DNA of 64,000 bases from Paractinoplanes brasiliensis (GTDB taxonomy: Bacteria; Actinomycetota; Actinomycetes; Mycobacteriales; Micromonosporaceae): NCBI RefSeq assembly GCF_004362215.1, contig NZ_SNWR01000002.1, positions 1,550,001 to 1,614,000 on the forward strand, read 5' to 3'. The translations under genes were made by a program, and so were the position numbers. The notes under the pieces were generated by a model that saw only the letters and a program-made list of their open reading frames with translations, did not search any database and was not told where the DNA came from. Position 1 is the stretch's first letter. The number at the start of each line of letters is the position of its first letter. Below are positions 25,375-33,949 of this stretch, one piece after another.

Positions 25375-27155
25375 CGCGCCACCCCCAGGTCGTCCAGCGT
25401 CGTCGTCAGCACCGCCACGGCGTCGGCACCCACATGCACGTACGTGTCCACGCCCGCGTACTCGCCCTTCCCGGCCAGCACGATCCTGGTCGCGCCCGCC
25501 TCCCGCAGGCGCGCCGCCTCGGCCTCGGCGTGCTCGGCGTACTCCTTGTCGGGCCCGCACAACACCACCACGGGGGAGGAACCCTCGGTCGTGACCGCGA
25601 TGCCGCCCGCCGCGAACAGGTTGGTCGTGAACGTGAGCCGGGCCCCGTGCGCGGCGGCCGGCCCGAACAGCGCCAGGCGGACCGTGGGCCGCTCACCGGT
25701 GGCGGCCAGGTGCGCGTCGGCGCGGTCCCGCAACCGCTCGTACGCCTCGGCGTACCGTCGCCGCGGCAGTCCCCCACCCGGCGGCTCGGCCGCGGGGCGT
25801 CGTTCGAGCCGCCGCTCGGCCAGGTCGGGGAACTCGCTGACCCCGGTGATCGGGTCGCGCCGGTGGGCCAGGTTGCTCTCGCGGGCGGCCCACACCTCGG
25901 CCAGCCGGTCGGCGATCAGCCCGCTGCCGAGCGCGGCGGCCGCCCCGCCCTCCTTCTCGATCCGGGTGAACCACTCCCAGGCGGCGACGGCCAGCTGCTC
26001 GGTGTACTTCTCGACGTACCACGAACCGCCGGCCGGGTCGGCCACCCGGGCCACATGCGACTCCTCGACCAGCAGTGTCTGCGTGTTGCGGGCCAGCCGG
26101 CGGGCCATCAGCTCGGGGCGGCCGAGCTGGTGGTCGAACGGCAGCACGGTCACCGCCTGAGCCCCGCCCACCCCGGCCGCGAAGGCGGCGATCGTCGTGC
26201 GCAACAGGTTCACCCACGGGTCGCGGGCGGTCATCATCGCCGCCGACGTGACCGCGTGCTGCCGCTGACCCCCGGCCCGGGCGGCCCCGGACAACTCGGC
26301 CACCCGGGCCCAGATGCGCCGGGCCGCGCGCAGCTTGGCGATCGTGGCGAACTGGTCGGCCGTGGCCGCGTACCGGAACTCGAGCTGCCCGAGCGCGGCG
26401 GGCACGGACATCCCGGCGCCGGTCAGCGCCCGCAGGTAGGCCACCCCCGTCGCCGTGGCCGCCGCCAGTTCCTCCACCTCGGAGCCGCCGGCGTCGTGGT
26501 AGACCGTGGCGTCGACGGTGACGGCCCGCACGCCGGGCGTCTCCGCCGCGCAGCGAACGGCCAGCTCGGCCGCCTCTCGCAGATCGGCCGCCTCCCCCGT
26601 ACGGGCTCCCAGGCCCAACGGGTCGGCGCCCAGGTTGCCGGTGACACGGCTCGGGTCGGCGCCCCGGGCGGCCAGCAGCTCGAACCAGGCGCGGGCGGCG
26701 CGCCCGGTGTCGCCGCCCGCGTCGAGCACCACGGCCGCCAGGTCGAGGTGCACACCGTCGAGGGCTTCGGGCAGCGAGTCCGGGGGCAGCGTGCCGTCGC
26801 CGAGCACCAGCCACAACGAGGTCGCGCCGTTCTCCAGGTCGGTCAGAACCGCCTCGCGGGCCTCCTTGGGCGCCGCGTCGGCGTAGCGCTGCCTGATGTC
26901 CCACGCGCCCGCCGCCGCCCTTGTGCCCCGGACGAACGGCGGCACGCCCGGCACCCCGGAGTCCGGGCCTGTGGTGTGCAACGCCGCTATCGAGGGACCG
27001 CCGTAGGTCGCCGTGGCCAGCAGCTCCTCAACCTGCTCGGGGGTGGTCTCGTCGGTGGCCGCGCCCGATTTGCGCAGCGCGGCCAGGGCCAGGCGGCGCC
27101 ACTGCCCGGCGGTCGCGGCGGGGAAGTCAGCCCCCAACGTCAGGTTCCCGGCCAT
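25371..27155 (-). CDS. mutA: Methylmalonyl-CoA mutase small subunit
   Basis: 594 residues, matching the non-catalytic small subunit that pairs with MutB. Barrel-like N-terminal half (LTLGADFPAATAGQWRRLAL, ALHTTGPDSGVPGVPPFVRG), central helices (ANDLRRAARRIW-type region and TQTLLVEESHVARVADPAGG, SWYVEKYTEQLA) and a C-terminal B12-like domain that has lost the DxHxxG histidine motif, as expected. ATG 27155 follows AAGGGCGGGG; the frame opens earlier without coding character. It is the first gene of mutA-mutB-meaB, which converts (R)-methylmalonyl-CoA and succinyl-CoA into each other, linking propionate metabolism or polyketide extender supply to the TCA cycle. Confidence 0.9.
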   Translation of the reverse strand: MAGNLTLGADFPAATAGQWRRLALAALRKSGAATDETTPEQVEELLATATYGGPSIAALHTTGPDSGVPGVPPFVRGTRAAAGAWDIRQRYADAAPKEAREAVLTDLENGATSLWLVLGDGTLPPDSLPEALDGVHLDLAAVVLDAGGDTGRAARAWFELLAARGADPSRVTGNLGADPLGLGARTGEAADLREAAELAVRCAAETPGVRAVTVDATVYHDAGGSEVEELAAATATGVAYLRALTGAGMSVPAALGQLEFRYAATADQFATIAKLRAARRIWARVAELSGAARAGGQRQHAVTSAAMMTARDPWVNLLRTTIAAFAAGVGGAQAVTVLPFDHQLGRPELMARRLARNTQTLLVEESHVARVADPAGGSWYVEKYTEQLAVAAWEWFTRIEKEGGAAAALGSGLIADRLAEVWAARESNLAHRRDPITGVSEFPDLAERRLERRPAAEPPGGGLPRRRYAEAYERLRDRADAHLAATGERPTVRLALFGPAAAHGARLTFTTNLFAAGGIAVTTEGSSPVVVLCGPDKEYAEHAEAEAARLREAGATRIVLAGKGEYAGVDTYVHVGADAVAVLTTTLDDLGVAR

Positions 27156-27258
27156 GCCCCGCCCTTCGTCGTCCCAGCCACATTCAACGGGTCGGGGCAC
27201 AACGCTGCCAACCCCTGTTCCGACGTTACGGCACCCTTGATCAACGCCGGACAGCCGG

Positions 27259-27846
27259 TCAGTCGGCGAGACGCCGGGCCGGGCCCGCGACCGCGTACGT
27301 GAGGAGGCCCGTCACCGCGAAGGCGGCGGCCAGCAGAGCCGCCGGCCGGCTGCCGGGCGGCGCGGCCTGCCAGGTGGCCAGCGTCCCCCACGTGCCGGAC
27401 TGAGGGAAGACGGCCGCGACCACCGTCCAGCCCAGGGCCACGAACCAGCAACGGGCAGCGCCCAGCACCGTAGCGGTGAGGGCGGTCAGGCCCAGCAGAC
27501 CGGCCGCGTCGCGGGTGACCACGCCGGCCGGGCCGAAACGCGCGCCGGTGTGCAGGGTGGCCAGCAGGACCAGCAGCACCACGGCGAGGACGGCGAGCAG
27601 GTGGGCGACGCGGCGCCACGGCCAGCGGAACGACGCCGTGCGTTCCAGGCTCTCGTCGGGGGCCGACAGGGTTGCCGACAGCACCGCGACCATCAGCACG
27701 ACGGTGAGGACCACCGCGGTCAGGCCGGCGTCCCGCTGGTCCGAGAGCAGCAGCCACAGGGTCCACATGGCGGCTGCGGCGCCCACGGCCACCGACAGAG
27801 CCAGGGGCACGCGGCGGGCCCGCAGATAGAGCAGCGTGTACGTCAT
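27259..27846 (-). CDS. Integral membrane protein of the sigma/ABC operon
   Basis: 195 residues with about five or six hydrophobic helices (LALSVAVGAAAAMWTLWLLL, AVVLTVVLMVAVLSATL, VAHLLAVLAVVLLVLLATL, LLGLTALTATVLGAARCWFV, ALLAAAFAVTGLLTYAVAG) and no recognised catalytic motif. It overlaps the preceding permease gene by four bases and is the last gene of the operon, so it is probably an accessory membrane subunit of the ABC transporter. Confidence 0.75.
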   Translation of the reverse strand: MTYTLLYLRARRVPLALSVAVGAAAAMWTLWLLLSDQRDAGLTAVVLTVVLMVAVLSATLSAPDESLERTASFRWPWRRVAHLLAVLAVVLLVLLATLHTGARFGPAGVVTRDAAGLLGLTALTATVLGAARCWFVALGWTVVAAVFPQSGTWGTLATWQAAPPGSRPAALLAAAFAVTGLLTYAVAGPARRLAD

Positions 27847-29156
27847 CGGGCGGGCCGGGAGAGCAGGCCGGTCGTGTCCTGGCAGTTCAGCGCGGCCCTC
27901 TGCACGGCGGCCACACGGGCGGAAGCCTCCTCGCGGGGCAACTTGGCCAGACCCTGCCACAGCCGTACGGCCTGGGCGTTGAGCGGCTCGTCCTCGAAGA
28001 TCACCTCGGGCACCACGCCGACGTCGGACAACGGTTCGCGGCCGAGCAGCCAGTACGCGGCGGCTCGAAGCACCATGGGGTCGCCGGGGCAGCGGGCGTC
28101 GCCTTCGACACCGAGGCGGCTCACGACCTCGTACACGACGACCGAGGGATGGGCCAGGCCGCCGTTCTTGTCGATGCGTACGGGAATCCTGACCACGCCG
28201 GGGCCGGGAGCGGGCAGCCCGGTCACACCCTCCTGCACCGCGGTCGGCGGGGAGGGCAGCTCGGCCAGCACGGCCAGTCCTTCGCGGGCGAGCGGCGCCA
28301 GCTCGTCGAGCACGCCGGCGTTGACCCGGGTGACGCAGACCTTCGGGGCGTCGTCGGTGCAGACCAGTTCCCGGGCCACCGGGTCGATCGGCGAGGTGAG
28401 ACGGTCGTGGTCGCGCGGGACGACCGCCGTGGCGAGTCCGAGGCCGAGCACTGCGGGCAGCGCCGCGGCCACGCGCGAGCGCCAGTTCGTGGCCGTCAGC
28501 AGCACCGCGCCGGTGGCGGCCAGCGCGAGCATCCAGATGGCCACGGCGCCGCTGACCCCGCCGTCGATGGTCTGGTCGGGGGTGAACTGGCCGGTGCCGT
28601 ACATCGGTGACAGCACCGCGGCCAGCCAGTCCGGGTTGGCGACGGCGGAGAAGAAGACCAGCAGCACCCCGGCCACGCCGAGCGCCGGCGCGGTGACCAG
28701 GGCGGGCAGCAGGCGTCCGAGGCCCAGCCCGAGCCAGCCCGCGGCGACCAGCGACAGCACCCCGACGGCCGAGATGACCAGGAAGTCGGGCGAGAAGTAG
28801 TGGGACCGGGTCAGCAGCGAGGCGCCTCCGGCGGCGACCACCAGCACGTACGCCAATCCGGTGGCGACGGCCATCGCGCCGAGTACCGGGACCATGCGCT
28901 GACGGCGTGGGCGGGGCGTGGTGGCGAACAGCTCCCCCACGTTGGCCCGATGCTCGCGGCGGCCCTGCCACGCCCCGGCTGCCAGCGCGAGCGGCCACAG
29001 CAGGATCGTGTACTCGCGGGTGGTCATGGCCAGCGCCAGCCAGCCGTGCGACCAGCGGGCCGGGGCGGCGTAGAGCGCGATCACGCCGACCGTCAGGGCC
29101 AGCAGCGCGGCGCCGAGGGCGGCCGAGCGCCTGAGTTCGACTCCGAGGATGTTCAT
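27843..29156 (-). CDS. ABC transporter membrane subunit with extracytoplasmic domain
   Basis: 437 residues. Residues 1-260 contain about six to eight membrane helices with the ABC-2-like pattern MTTREYTILLWPLALAAGAW, then GRREHRANVGELFATTPRPR. Residues about 270-437 are a soluble domain with four or more cysteines (ELVCTDDAPKVCVTRV, DARCPGDP, ALNCQDTTG), reminiscent of a peptidase-like or receptor domain but lacking a recognisable HExxH. It overlaps the ATPase gene by four bases. It is the transmembrane partner of the ATPase upstream; the substrate is unknown. Confidence 0.78.
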   Translation of the reverse strand: MNILGVELRRSAALGAALLALTVGVIALYAAPARWSHGWLALAMTTREYTILLWPLALAAGAWQGRREHRANVGELFATTPRPRRQRMVPVLGAMAVATGLAYVLVVAAGGASLLTRSHYFSPDFLVISAVGVLSLVAAGWLGLGLGRLLPALVTAPALGVAGVLLVFFSAVANPDWLAAVLSPMYGTGQFTPDQTIDGGVSGAVAIWMLALAATGAVLLTATNWRSRVAAALPAVLGLGLATAVVPRDHDRLTSPIDPVARELVCTDDAPKVCVTRVNAGVLDELAPLAREGLAVLAELPSPPTAVQEGVTGLPAPGPGVVRIPVRIDKNGGLAHPSVVVYEVVSRLGVEGDARCPGDPMVLRAAAYWLLGREPLSDVGVVPEVIFEDEPLNAQAVRLWQGLAKLPREEASARVAAVQRAALNCQDTTGLLSRPAR

Positions 29157-29953
29157 CGGGCGGCCTCCGCCCGGTGCCGGCGCAGGATCGCCGAGTAGCC
29201 GCGTTCGGCGGCGCTGTCGCCCGCATGGCCCGCGTCCCCCTGGGCGACCAGCGTGGCCGGAGTGCCCTGCCAGACCAGGCGGCCCTCGTTGACGAGCACC
29301 ACCTCGGTGCAGGCGGCGGCCACGTCCTCGACCAGGTGGGTCGAGACCAGCACGCACGCGTCGGTCCCGAGGTCGCGCAGCAGCTCACGGAAGTCGAGGC
29401 GCTGCTCGGGGTCGAGACCGACCGTGGGCTCGTCGAGCAGCAGCATCTGCGGGTCGTTGACGATGGCCTGCGCGATGCCGGCCCGGCGCAGCATGCCGCC
29501 GGAGAGCGTCTTGAGCTTGGCGTCGGCCTTGGCGCCGAGCCCGACCCGGTCGATCGCGCGCTGGGTGGCCGACGCGATGCCCGCTTTCGGCATCTCCTTC
29601 AACCAGGCCATGTACGCCACGAACTCGCGCACGGTGAAGCGCGGGTAGAACCCGAAGTGCTGCGGCAGGTAGCCCAGTACGCGCCGCACCGGGCGCAGGT
29701 CGGCACGCCCGTCGGCGGACCGGCCGAGCAGGGTCAGCGAACCACCGGCCGGCTTCACGACCGTGGCCAGGGCCCGCATCAGCGTCGTCTTGCCGGCTCC
29801 GTTCGGTCCCAGCAGCCCGTGCACGCCGGCGCCGAGCCGCAGGTCGAGGCCGTCGACGGCCAGGTGGCGGCCGGCGCGGACCTTCAGGCCCTCGGCATGG
29901 ATCGCCCAGGGATGGGTGGTGGCGGCCGTCTCGGCCGTGGTCACCGCACGCAT
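29153..29953 (-). CDS. ABC transporter ATP-binding protein
   Basis: 266 residues. Walker A GLLGPNGAGKTTLMRALAT, Q-loop GYLPQHFGFYPRFTVREF, signature LKTLSGGMLRRAGIAQAI (LSGGM), Walker B MLLLDEPTVGLDPEQR, H-loop VSTHLVEDVAAAC. An AGGAGAA ribosome site precedes ATG 29953. It belongs to the operon sigma factor, zf-HC2 membrane protein, ATPase and two membrane proteins. This arrangement recurs in actinobacteria, probably as an envelope stress response. Confidence 0.92.
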   Translation of the reverse strand: MRAVTTAETAATTHPWAIHAEGLKVRAGRHLAVDGLDLRLGAGVHGLLGPNGAGKTTLMRALATVVKPAGGSLTLLGRSADGRADLRPVRRVLGYLPQHFGFYPRFTVREFVAYMAWLKEMPKAGIASATQRAIDRVGLGAKADAKLKTLSGGMLRRAGIAQAIVNDPQMLLLDEPTVGLDPEQRLDFRELLRDLGTDACVLVSTHLVEDVAAACTEVVLVNEGRLVWQGTPATLVAQGDAGHAGDSAAERGYSAILRRHRAEAAR

Positions 29954-29966
29954 CGTGATGTTCTCC

Positions 29967-30752
29967 TCAGAAGGTGGTCAGGCGCCGGAAGCTGGGGGCG
30001 CGCAGGAAGGTCAGGGCGGTCAGGACGACCGTGAGCAGGGCCCACGCCGGGGCGCTGGACGGTTCGAGCAGCACCGGCAGGTCGGCCCGCACGAGGCTGG
30101 GCGCGACCACGGCGAGCGTCCACGCGGCCATCAGCCCGATCGCGGCGCGCTGCACGCCCACGGCGGAGCCCAGCAGCAGCGTCGCCGCGGTGAAGGCGAG
30201 ACACGGCAGCAACACCAGCGCCAGGCCCTGGGAGCGGCCGGCGATCGCCAGCGCGGGGATGACCAGGATCAACACCGCCGCCGTACGTCGTAACAGCATG
30301 GTGAGCCCGGTGACCGGCGTGCTCGAGATCAGCTCCCAGGCCGGGTCCGCGCGGCGGCTCCACGCGGCCGCGACCCCGGGCAGCGGCGCGAGCGGGGCCA
30401 GCAGCAGCACGACCGACGGCAGCTGGGGCAGGAACCGGGTCAGCACCGCCGCGGCTCCGATGACCGCGACCGTCATCGTGACCCAGGGCAGCAGCGCCGT
30501 CACGAACCAGCGCCGCGGAGTGCGCACCGGCCGTCCCGCGGGCGCCGGGCCGGTCGCGATCTCTTCGCCGAGCGCGGCGCCGACCCGGGCGATCATGTCG
30601 CGGGACCGGTCGGTGGTGCTGCCGGCCAGGCGGGCCCGGCAGTCGGCACAGGTTTCCAGGTGCACCTCGATCGACCACACGGACGCCTCGTCCAGTGTCG
30701 CGTCGGCCTCGGCGTACCGGGAGATCTCGAGCAGAGTGGGATGGCTGGTCAC
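29967..30752 (-). CDS. zf-HC2 anti-sigma-like membrane protein
   Basis: 261 residues. The N-terminus has the zinc-binding anti-sigma motif HLETCADCRARL (H-x3-C-x2-C, near residues 32-40, with an upstream helix ISRYAEADATL). After a linker there are about six membrane helices (FVTALLPWVTMTVAVIGAAA, VVLLLAPLAPLPGVAAAW, AAVLILVIPALAIAG, LALVLLPCLAFTAATLLLGS, AAIGLMAAWTLAVVAPSL, ALLTVVLTALTFL). It overlaps the sigma-factor gene by four bases, so it is the cognate membrane-tethered anti-sigma candidate. Confidence 0.82.
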   Translation of the reverse strand: MTSHPTLLEISRYAEADATLDEASVWSIEVHLETCADCRARLAGSTTDRSRDMIARVGAALGEEIATGPAPAGRPVRTPRRWFVTALLPWVTMTVAVIGAAAVLTRFLPQLPSVVLLLAPLAPLPGVAAAWSRRADPAWELISSTPVTGLTMLLRRTAAVLILVIPALAIAGRSQGLALVLLPCLAFTAATLLLGSAVGVQRAAIGLMAAWTLAVVAPSLVRADLPVLLEPSSAPAWALLTVVLTALTFLRAPSFRRLTTF

Positions 30753-31300
30753 GACAGGGCCTCCCGCAGGGCGATCCGGGCGCGGCGGACCCGGGACTTG
30801 ACGGTGTTCTCGGGGACGCCGAGCAGCAGCGACGTCTCCCGGATCGAGAAGCCGTCGAGCACCGTGGCCCGTAGCACCTCACGGGCCTCGGGCGGCAGCT
30901 CGGACAGCGCCCGCTCGAGCTCCTGCCCGACCCGGCCGGCCATCACCTCGTCCTCGGCGGCCGGCGCGACGGTCTCAGCCGTGGTCACGCTGGGCATCTG
31001 TTCGTGGCGGGCACGGCGGCGGAAGGCGTCGACGAGCCGGTGGGCGGCGATGGTCCACAGCCAGCCGACCGCGCTGCCTTTGACCTCGTCGCCGGTGAAG
31101 CTCCCGGCCGCCCGCCACACCGCCAGGTAGGTCTCCTGCAGCACGTCGGCGATCACGTCCGGGTCGGCGCAACGGCGGCGCAGCCGGACCTCCAGCCACG
31201 GCGCCGTACGCCGGTACAACTCGTCGAACGCCCGACGGTCTCCGCGGGCGACGCGGCGGACGAGTTCTCCCTCGTCAACCGCGTCCAGGCTTCGTTTCAC
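30749..31300 (-). CDS. ECF-type RNA polymerase sigma factor
   Basis: 183 residues. Region 2 at about 15-85 (ELVRRVARGDRRAFDELYRR, DVIADVLQETYLAVWRAAGS, AVGWLWTIAAHRLVDAFRR) and region 4 at about 125-180 (ALSELPPEAREVLRATVLDG, FSIRETSLLLGVPENTVKSR, VRRARIALREAL). GTG 31300 gives a standard length; earlier in-frame codons have no ribosome site. It is first in an operon with its presumed anti-sigma protein and an ABC transporter, whose expression it probably activates. Confidence 0.9.
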   Translation of the reverse strand: MKRSLDAVDEGELVRRVARGDRRAFDELYRRTAPWLEVRLRRRCADPDVIADVLQETYLAVWRAAGSFTGDEVKGSAVGWLWTIAAHRLVDAFRRRARHEQMPSVTTAETVAPAAEDEVMAGRVGQELERALSELPPEAREVLRATVLDGFSIRETSLLLGVPENTVKSRVRRARIALREALS

Positions 31301-31334
31301 ACCAGGTAAGACGCGCCGTTCACCGTGATCGGGT

Positions 31335-31469
31335 TCAACGCCGCCGCACTGTTTTGCGGCCACGGGGCCGCCGCACCCGGGCGTCGGGGCAGAAGCCCAG
31401 CCCGGGGAGGCCGGTGAACAGGCGCCAGCCCAGCCACACCGGTTGCCGGGGCGTGCACCGCGCCGGCAT
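31335..31469 (-). CDS. 44-aa micro-protein coupled to the STAS gene
   Basis: ATG 31469 overlaps the stop of the STAS gene in a TGATG junction, a classical translational-coupling arrangement. The product has an aromatic core (QPVWLGWRLFTGLPGLGF, then CPDARVRRPRG) and a very basic tail (RGRKTVRRR). It has two cysteines and no membrane helix. I recognise no family. The coupling and the W/F-rich composition, unusual for random GC-rich sequence, argue that it is real. Confidence 0.45.
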   Translation of the reverse strand: MPARCTPRQPVWLGWRLFTGLPGLGFCPDARVRRPRGRKTVRRR

Positions 31470-31957
31470 CAGGGCCGCCCCACCACGGCCGTGATCGCCT
31501 GCGGCACGGTCGCGAACGTCCGGAACTCACGATTCCAGCGCTTCTGGCCCGGCGCGGCCGCGATCAGCAGGTCACCGCGACGGCGCCGGGCGGCCGTGCG
31601 GGCCCGCCGGAGCACACCGACACCGACGGTGCCGAGGTCACGGGCCGCGGTGAGGTCGACGATGACGTACGGGTGCAGCTCCACGGCGTTCTCGAGCGTG
31701 CTGCGCAGGGCCGGGACGACGCGCAGGTCGACACGGCCGGTCACACGCACCACGGCGGCGGGTGAGGTGATCGCGATCGAGAGGTCGGCCGGGGGCTCGC
31801 CGGGCGGGCTGCACTCCGGGCAGAGGTGACGACCCCGCCCGTACGGGGAAACGGTCCATTCCGTGCCGGCCGCCGCGCCGTCGCGCTCGACCACCTCCGT
31901 GATCGCGCAGTCGTCGCAGGTCAGCCGGACTGTGGCCGCGTGCAGGCCAGCGGTCAT
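31469..31957 (-). CDS. STAS-domain (anti-anti-sigma-like) protein
   Basis: 162 residues. Residues 1-55 hold two CxxC pairs (LTCDDCAITEV and HLCPECSPPG), suggesting a small zinc ribbon. Residues 60-160 are a STAS domain (LSIAITSPAAVVRVTGRVDL, then HPYVIVDLTAARDLGTVGVG, VLRRARTAARRRRGDLLIAA). The usual phosphorylatable Ser of SpoIIAA-type proteins (DxSxxxFxDSxG) is replaced by DLGTVGVG, with Thr at or near that position, so regulation may differ. No kinase of this pathway is adjacent. Confidence 0.78.
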   Translation of the reverse strand: MTAGLHAATVRLTCDDCAITEVVERDGAAAGTEWTVSPYGRGRHLCPECSPPGEPPADLSIAITSPAAVVRVTGRVDLRVVPALRSTLENAVELHPYVIVDLTAARDLGTVGVGVLRRARTAARRRRGDLLIAAAPGQKRWNREFRTFATVPQAITAVVGRP

Positions 31958-32066
31958 GTCGTCACCCCATCCGTCGGCCCTCCACGATCGCCGACGGATG
32001 TCGCGGCAGCCCTGCCGGAATGTGACGGTCCGATGACTTCGCCGGTCGGCCCGTGAAGCAGGTGGG

Positions 32067-33692
32067 TTACCGCACGGGCACTGTCGTGGTGACCGTGGCC
32101 TGATCGATCTCGGACACGCGCAACGTCATCGAGAGCTGCCAGTCGCCGGGGATCGGAAAGGTGACGGAACCCAGGCCCTGGTTGTCGATCACGGTGGCGA
32201 CGGGCGCCGGGATCGCCTCGATGCCCTGCGACGGCATCGACACCGACACCTTCCACTCGAGGACCTTCAGCGGCTTGCCCTCGGGCGTGTAGGCGAACGC
32301 GTGCAGCGTGTTGTACTCGCCCACGGTGGCCGGGAAGATCTCGAACTGCACCGCGTACAGGGGGCTGTTGAGTGTCTCGACGAAACCGCGCGACCGTTCC
32401 GCGGCAACAGCCTCGACATCCACCGTACGGCCGGTGGTGGTCTGCACCAGCACGGCGCTGGCCGCGAGCACCAGCACGGTGATGCCGAGCTCGATGCCGA
32501 CCAGGCGCCGCAGCCGGACCGGGGTGGCCGCGGCGATCCCCCGCCGCACGAGCCGCCGGGACACGAACGCGACGGCCAGCACGACCGCCAGCAGGGCGGC
32601 CTTGGCCAGCACGAGCCGGCCGTAGTTGGAGGAGAACAGCGCGTCGAGCGTGCCGATCTGGATCAAGGCCTGGATCACGCCGGCCGCGACCAGCCAGTAC
32701 ACGGCGAGTTCGGCCCACCGCGACCAGGCGGGCAGGATCAGGCGCAGCTCCCGGGTGTCTGCCCGGCGCAGCAGGAACACGGCGAGCGCGACCAGCCCGC
32801 CGAGCCAGACGCTCATCGCCGCGAGGTGGGCCGTGTCGGCCACGACCAGCAGCCACGCCTGCGGCCCGGCGGCCGGGTGCCCGGTCAGCGGCCAGGTCAC
32901 CAGGACGGCCAGGGTCAAAACGGCGGGGCCGACGATCGACCGCCACCCGCCCCCGCGCCGCACCCGGGCGACCAGCGCGGCGGCGACGGCCAGCAGGGCC
33001 GCGCGAACCGTCAGTGTGATGCCGAAGTCGCTAGTCAGGACCTGTCCGAGCTCGCGGGCGGACACGTCGAACAGGCCGGCGCCGGAGGACGCGGGCGCCT
33101 GCAGCCAGAGGGCCGCGAGCGTGGCCAGACCGACCAGCGCCAGACCGGCCCGGGCCAGCCGCACCGGCCCGGCGCGGGAGAGCCGCCGCGGCCACCACAG
33201 GGCCAGCACCAGCACCGGGCCCAGCGCGAGCGAGAGCCCGGCGTACCCGAACCATTTGGTGACCGCCGTGGCCGTCTGCACCGCCGGGTCGACCTCTTCG
33301 ACCGGGGCAGTCGGGGCGTTCTCGGAGGGGGCGCCGACCGAATAGGTGTACGCGCCCGAGACCGGGTGGCTGTCGGCCGAGATGATGCGATAGCTGACCA
33401 GGTAGGTGCCGAGCGGGCGTTCGGCCGGCCGCAGCTTGATGACCAGGCCCGCGGGGGTGATCTCGGGGTCGCCCTCGCTGATCCGCTTGCCGTCCGGGCC
33501 GATCACCTGGGACCGGCCGGGCACGATCTGCACGGCCTCGCTGAACCGCAGCACCACCTGCTCGGGCGCCACCGCCACCACCGAGCCCTGCTGCGGCACA
33601 GCGGCGCTGAGCACGGCGTGCGCGTAGGCCGGCGGGGCGGGCCAGCCGAGCACAGCGAACACCATGACCGCCAGCAGAGCGGACTTCCGCAC
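32067..33692 (-). CDS. CopC-CopD fusion copper protein
   Basis: 541 residues. A signal peptide (LLAVMVFAVLGWPAPPAYA) precedes a mature N-terminal His (HAVLSAAVPQQGS), the usual first copper ligand of CopC. The CopC domain runs to about residue 125 with a second His motif SADSHPVSG. A CopD membrane domain at about 140-420 has eight or so helices, with HLAAMSVWLGGLVAL carrying the conserved His and Trp. A C-terminal extracytoplasmic domain (430-541) resembles YcnJ-type tails. It probably imports copper across the membrane. It stands alone, separate from the second copper cluster at 56-61 kb. Confidence 0.88.
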   Translation of the reverse strand: MRKSALLAVMVFAVLGWPAPPAYAHAVLSAAVPQQGSVVAVAPEQVVLRFSEAVQIVPGRSQVIGPDGKRISEGDPEITPAGLVIKLRPAERPLGTYLVSYRIISADSHPVSGAYTYSVGAPSENAPTAPVEEVDPAVQTATAVTKWFGYAGLSLALGPVLVLALWWPRRLSRAGPVRLARAGLALVGLATLAALWLQAPASSGAGLFDVSARELGQVLTSDFGITLTVRAALLAVAAALVARVRRGGGWRSIVGPAVLTLAVLVTWPLTGHPAAGPQAWLLVVADTAHLAAMSVWLGGLVALAVFLLRRADTRELRLILPAWSRWAELAVYWLVAAGVIQALIQIGTLDALFSSNYGRLVLAKAALLAVVLAVAFVSRRLVRRGIAAATPVRLRRLVGIELGITVLVLAASAVLVQTTTGRTVDVEAVAAERSRGFVETLNSPLYAVQFEIFPATVGEYNTLHAFAYTPEGKPLKVLEWKVSVSMPSQGIEAIPAPVATVIDNQGLGSVTFPIPGDWQLSMTLRVSEIDQATVTTTVPVR

Positions 33693-33803
33693 CAGTAGAC
33701 CTCCCCATCGTCCGGCGCACTATAAGGCGACGCCTCCTACCCCATACGGACCGGCACCACCTCGGGATCAATCCCCAGCCGCTCCACCGGAGCCCCGACG
33801 TAA

Positions 33804-33932
33804 GTGAGCGGCTTCTACAGCCCCGCCCTGCCCGAGGACCTGGCTGCCCTGGCGGCGGCCGGGTTGCCGGGCGACGTGGCGGTGGCCGGGGTGTTGACGC
33901 CGGTTCACCTGGCGGCCGAGCCGGCCCCGTAA
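33804..33932 (+). CDS. Small ORF or gene relic (42 aa)
   Basis: VSGFYSPALPEDLAALAAAG followed by LPGDVAVAGVLTPVHLA and a short tail has codon-like third-position bias and reads like the end of a larger protein. A stop (TAA) immediately precedes the GTG. No ribosome site is visible. It may be a degraded fragment; no family was recognised. Confidence 0.3.
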   Translation: MSGFYSPALPEDLAALAAAGLPGDVAVAGVLTPVHLAAEPAP

Positions 33933-33949
33933 GCCGCTCGAGGAACTGA

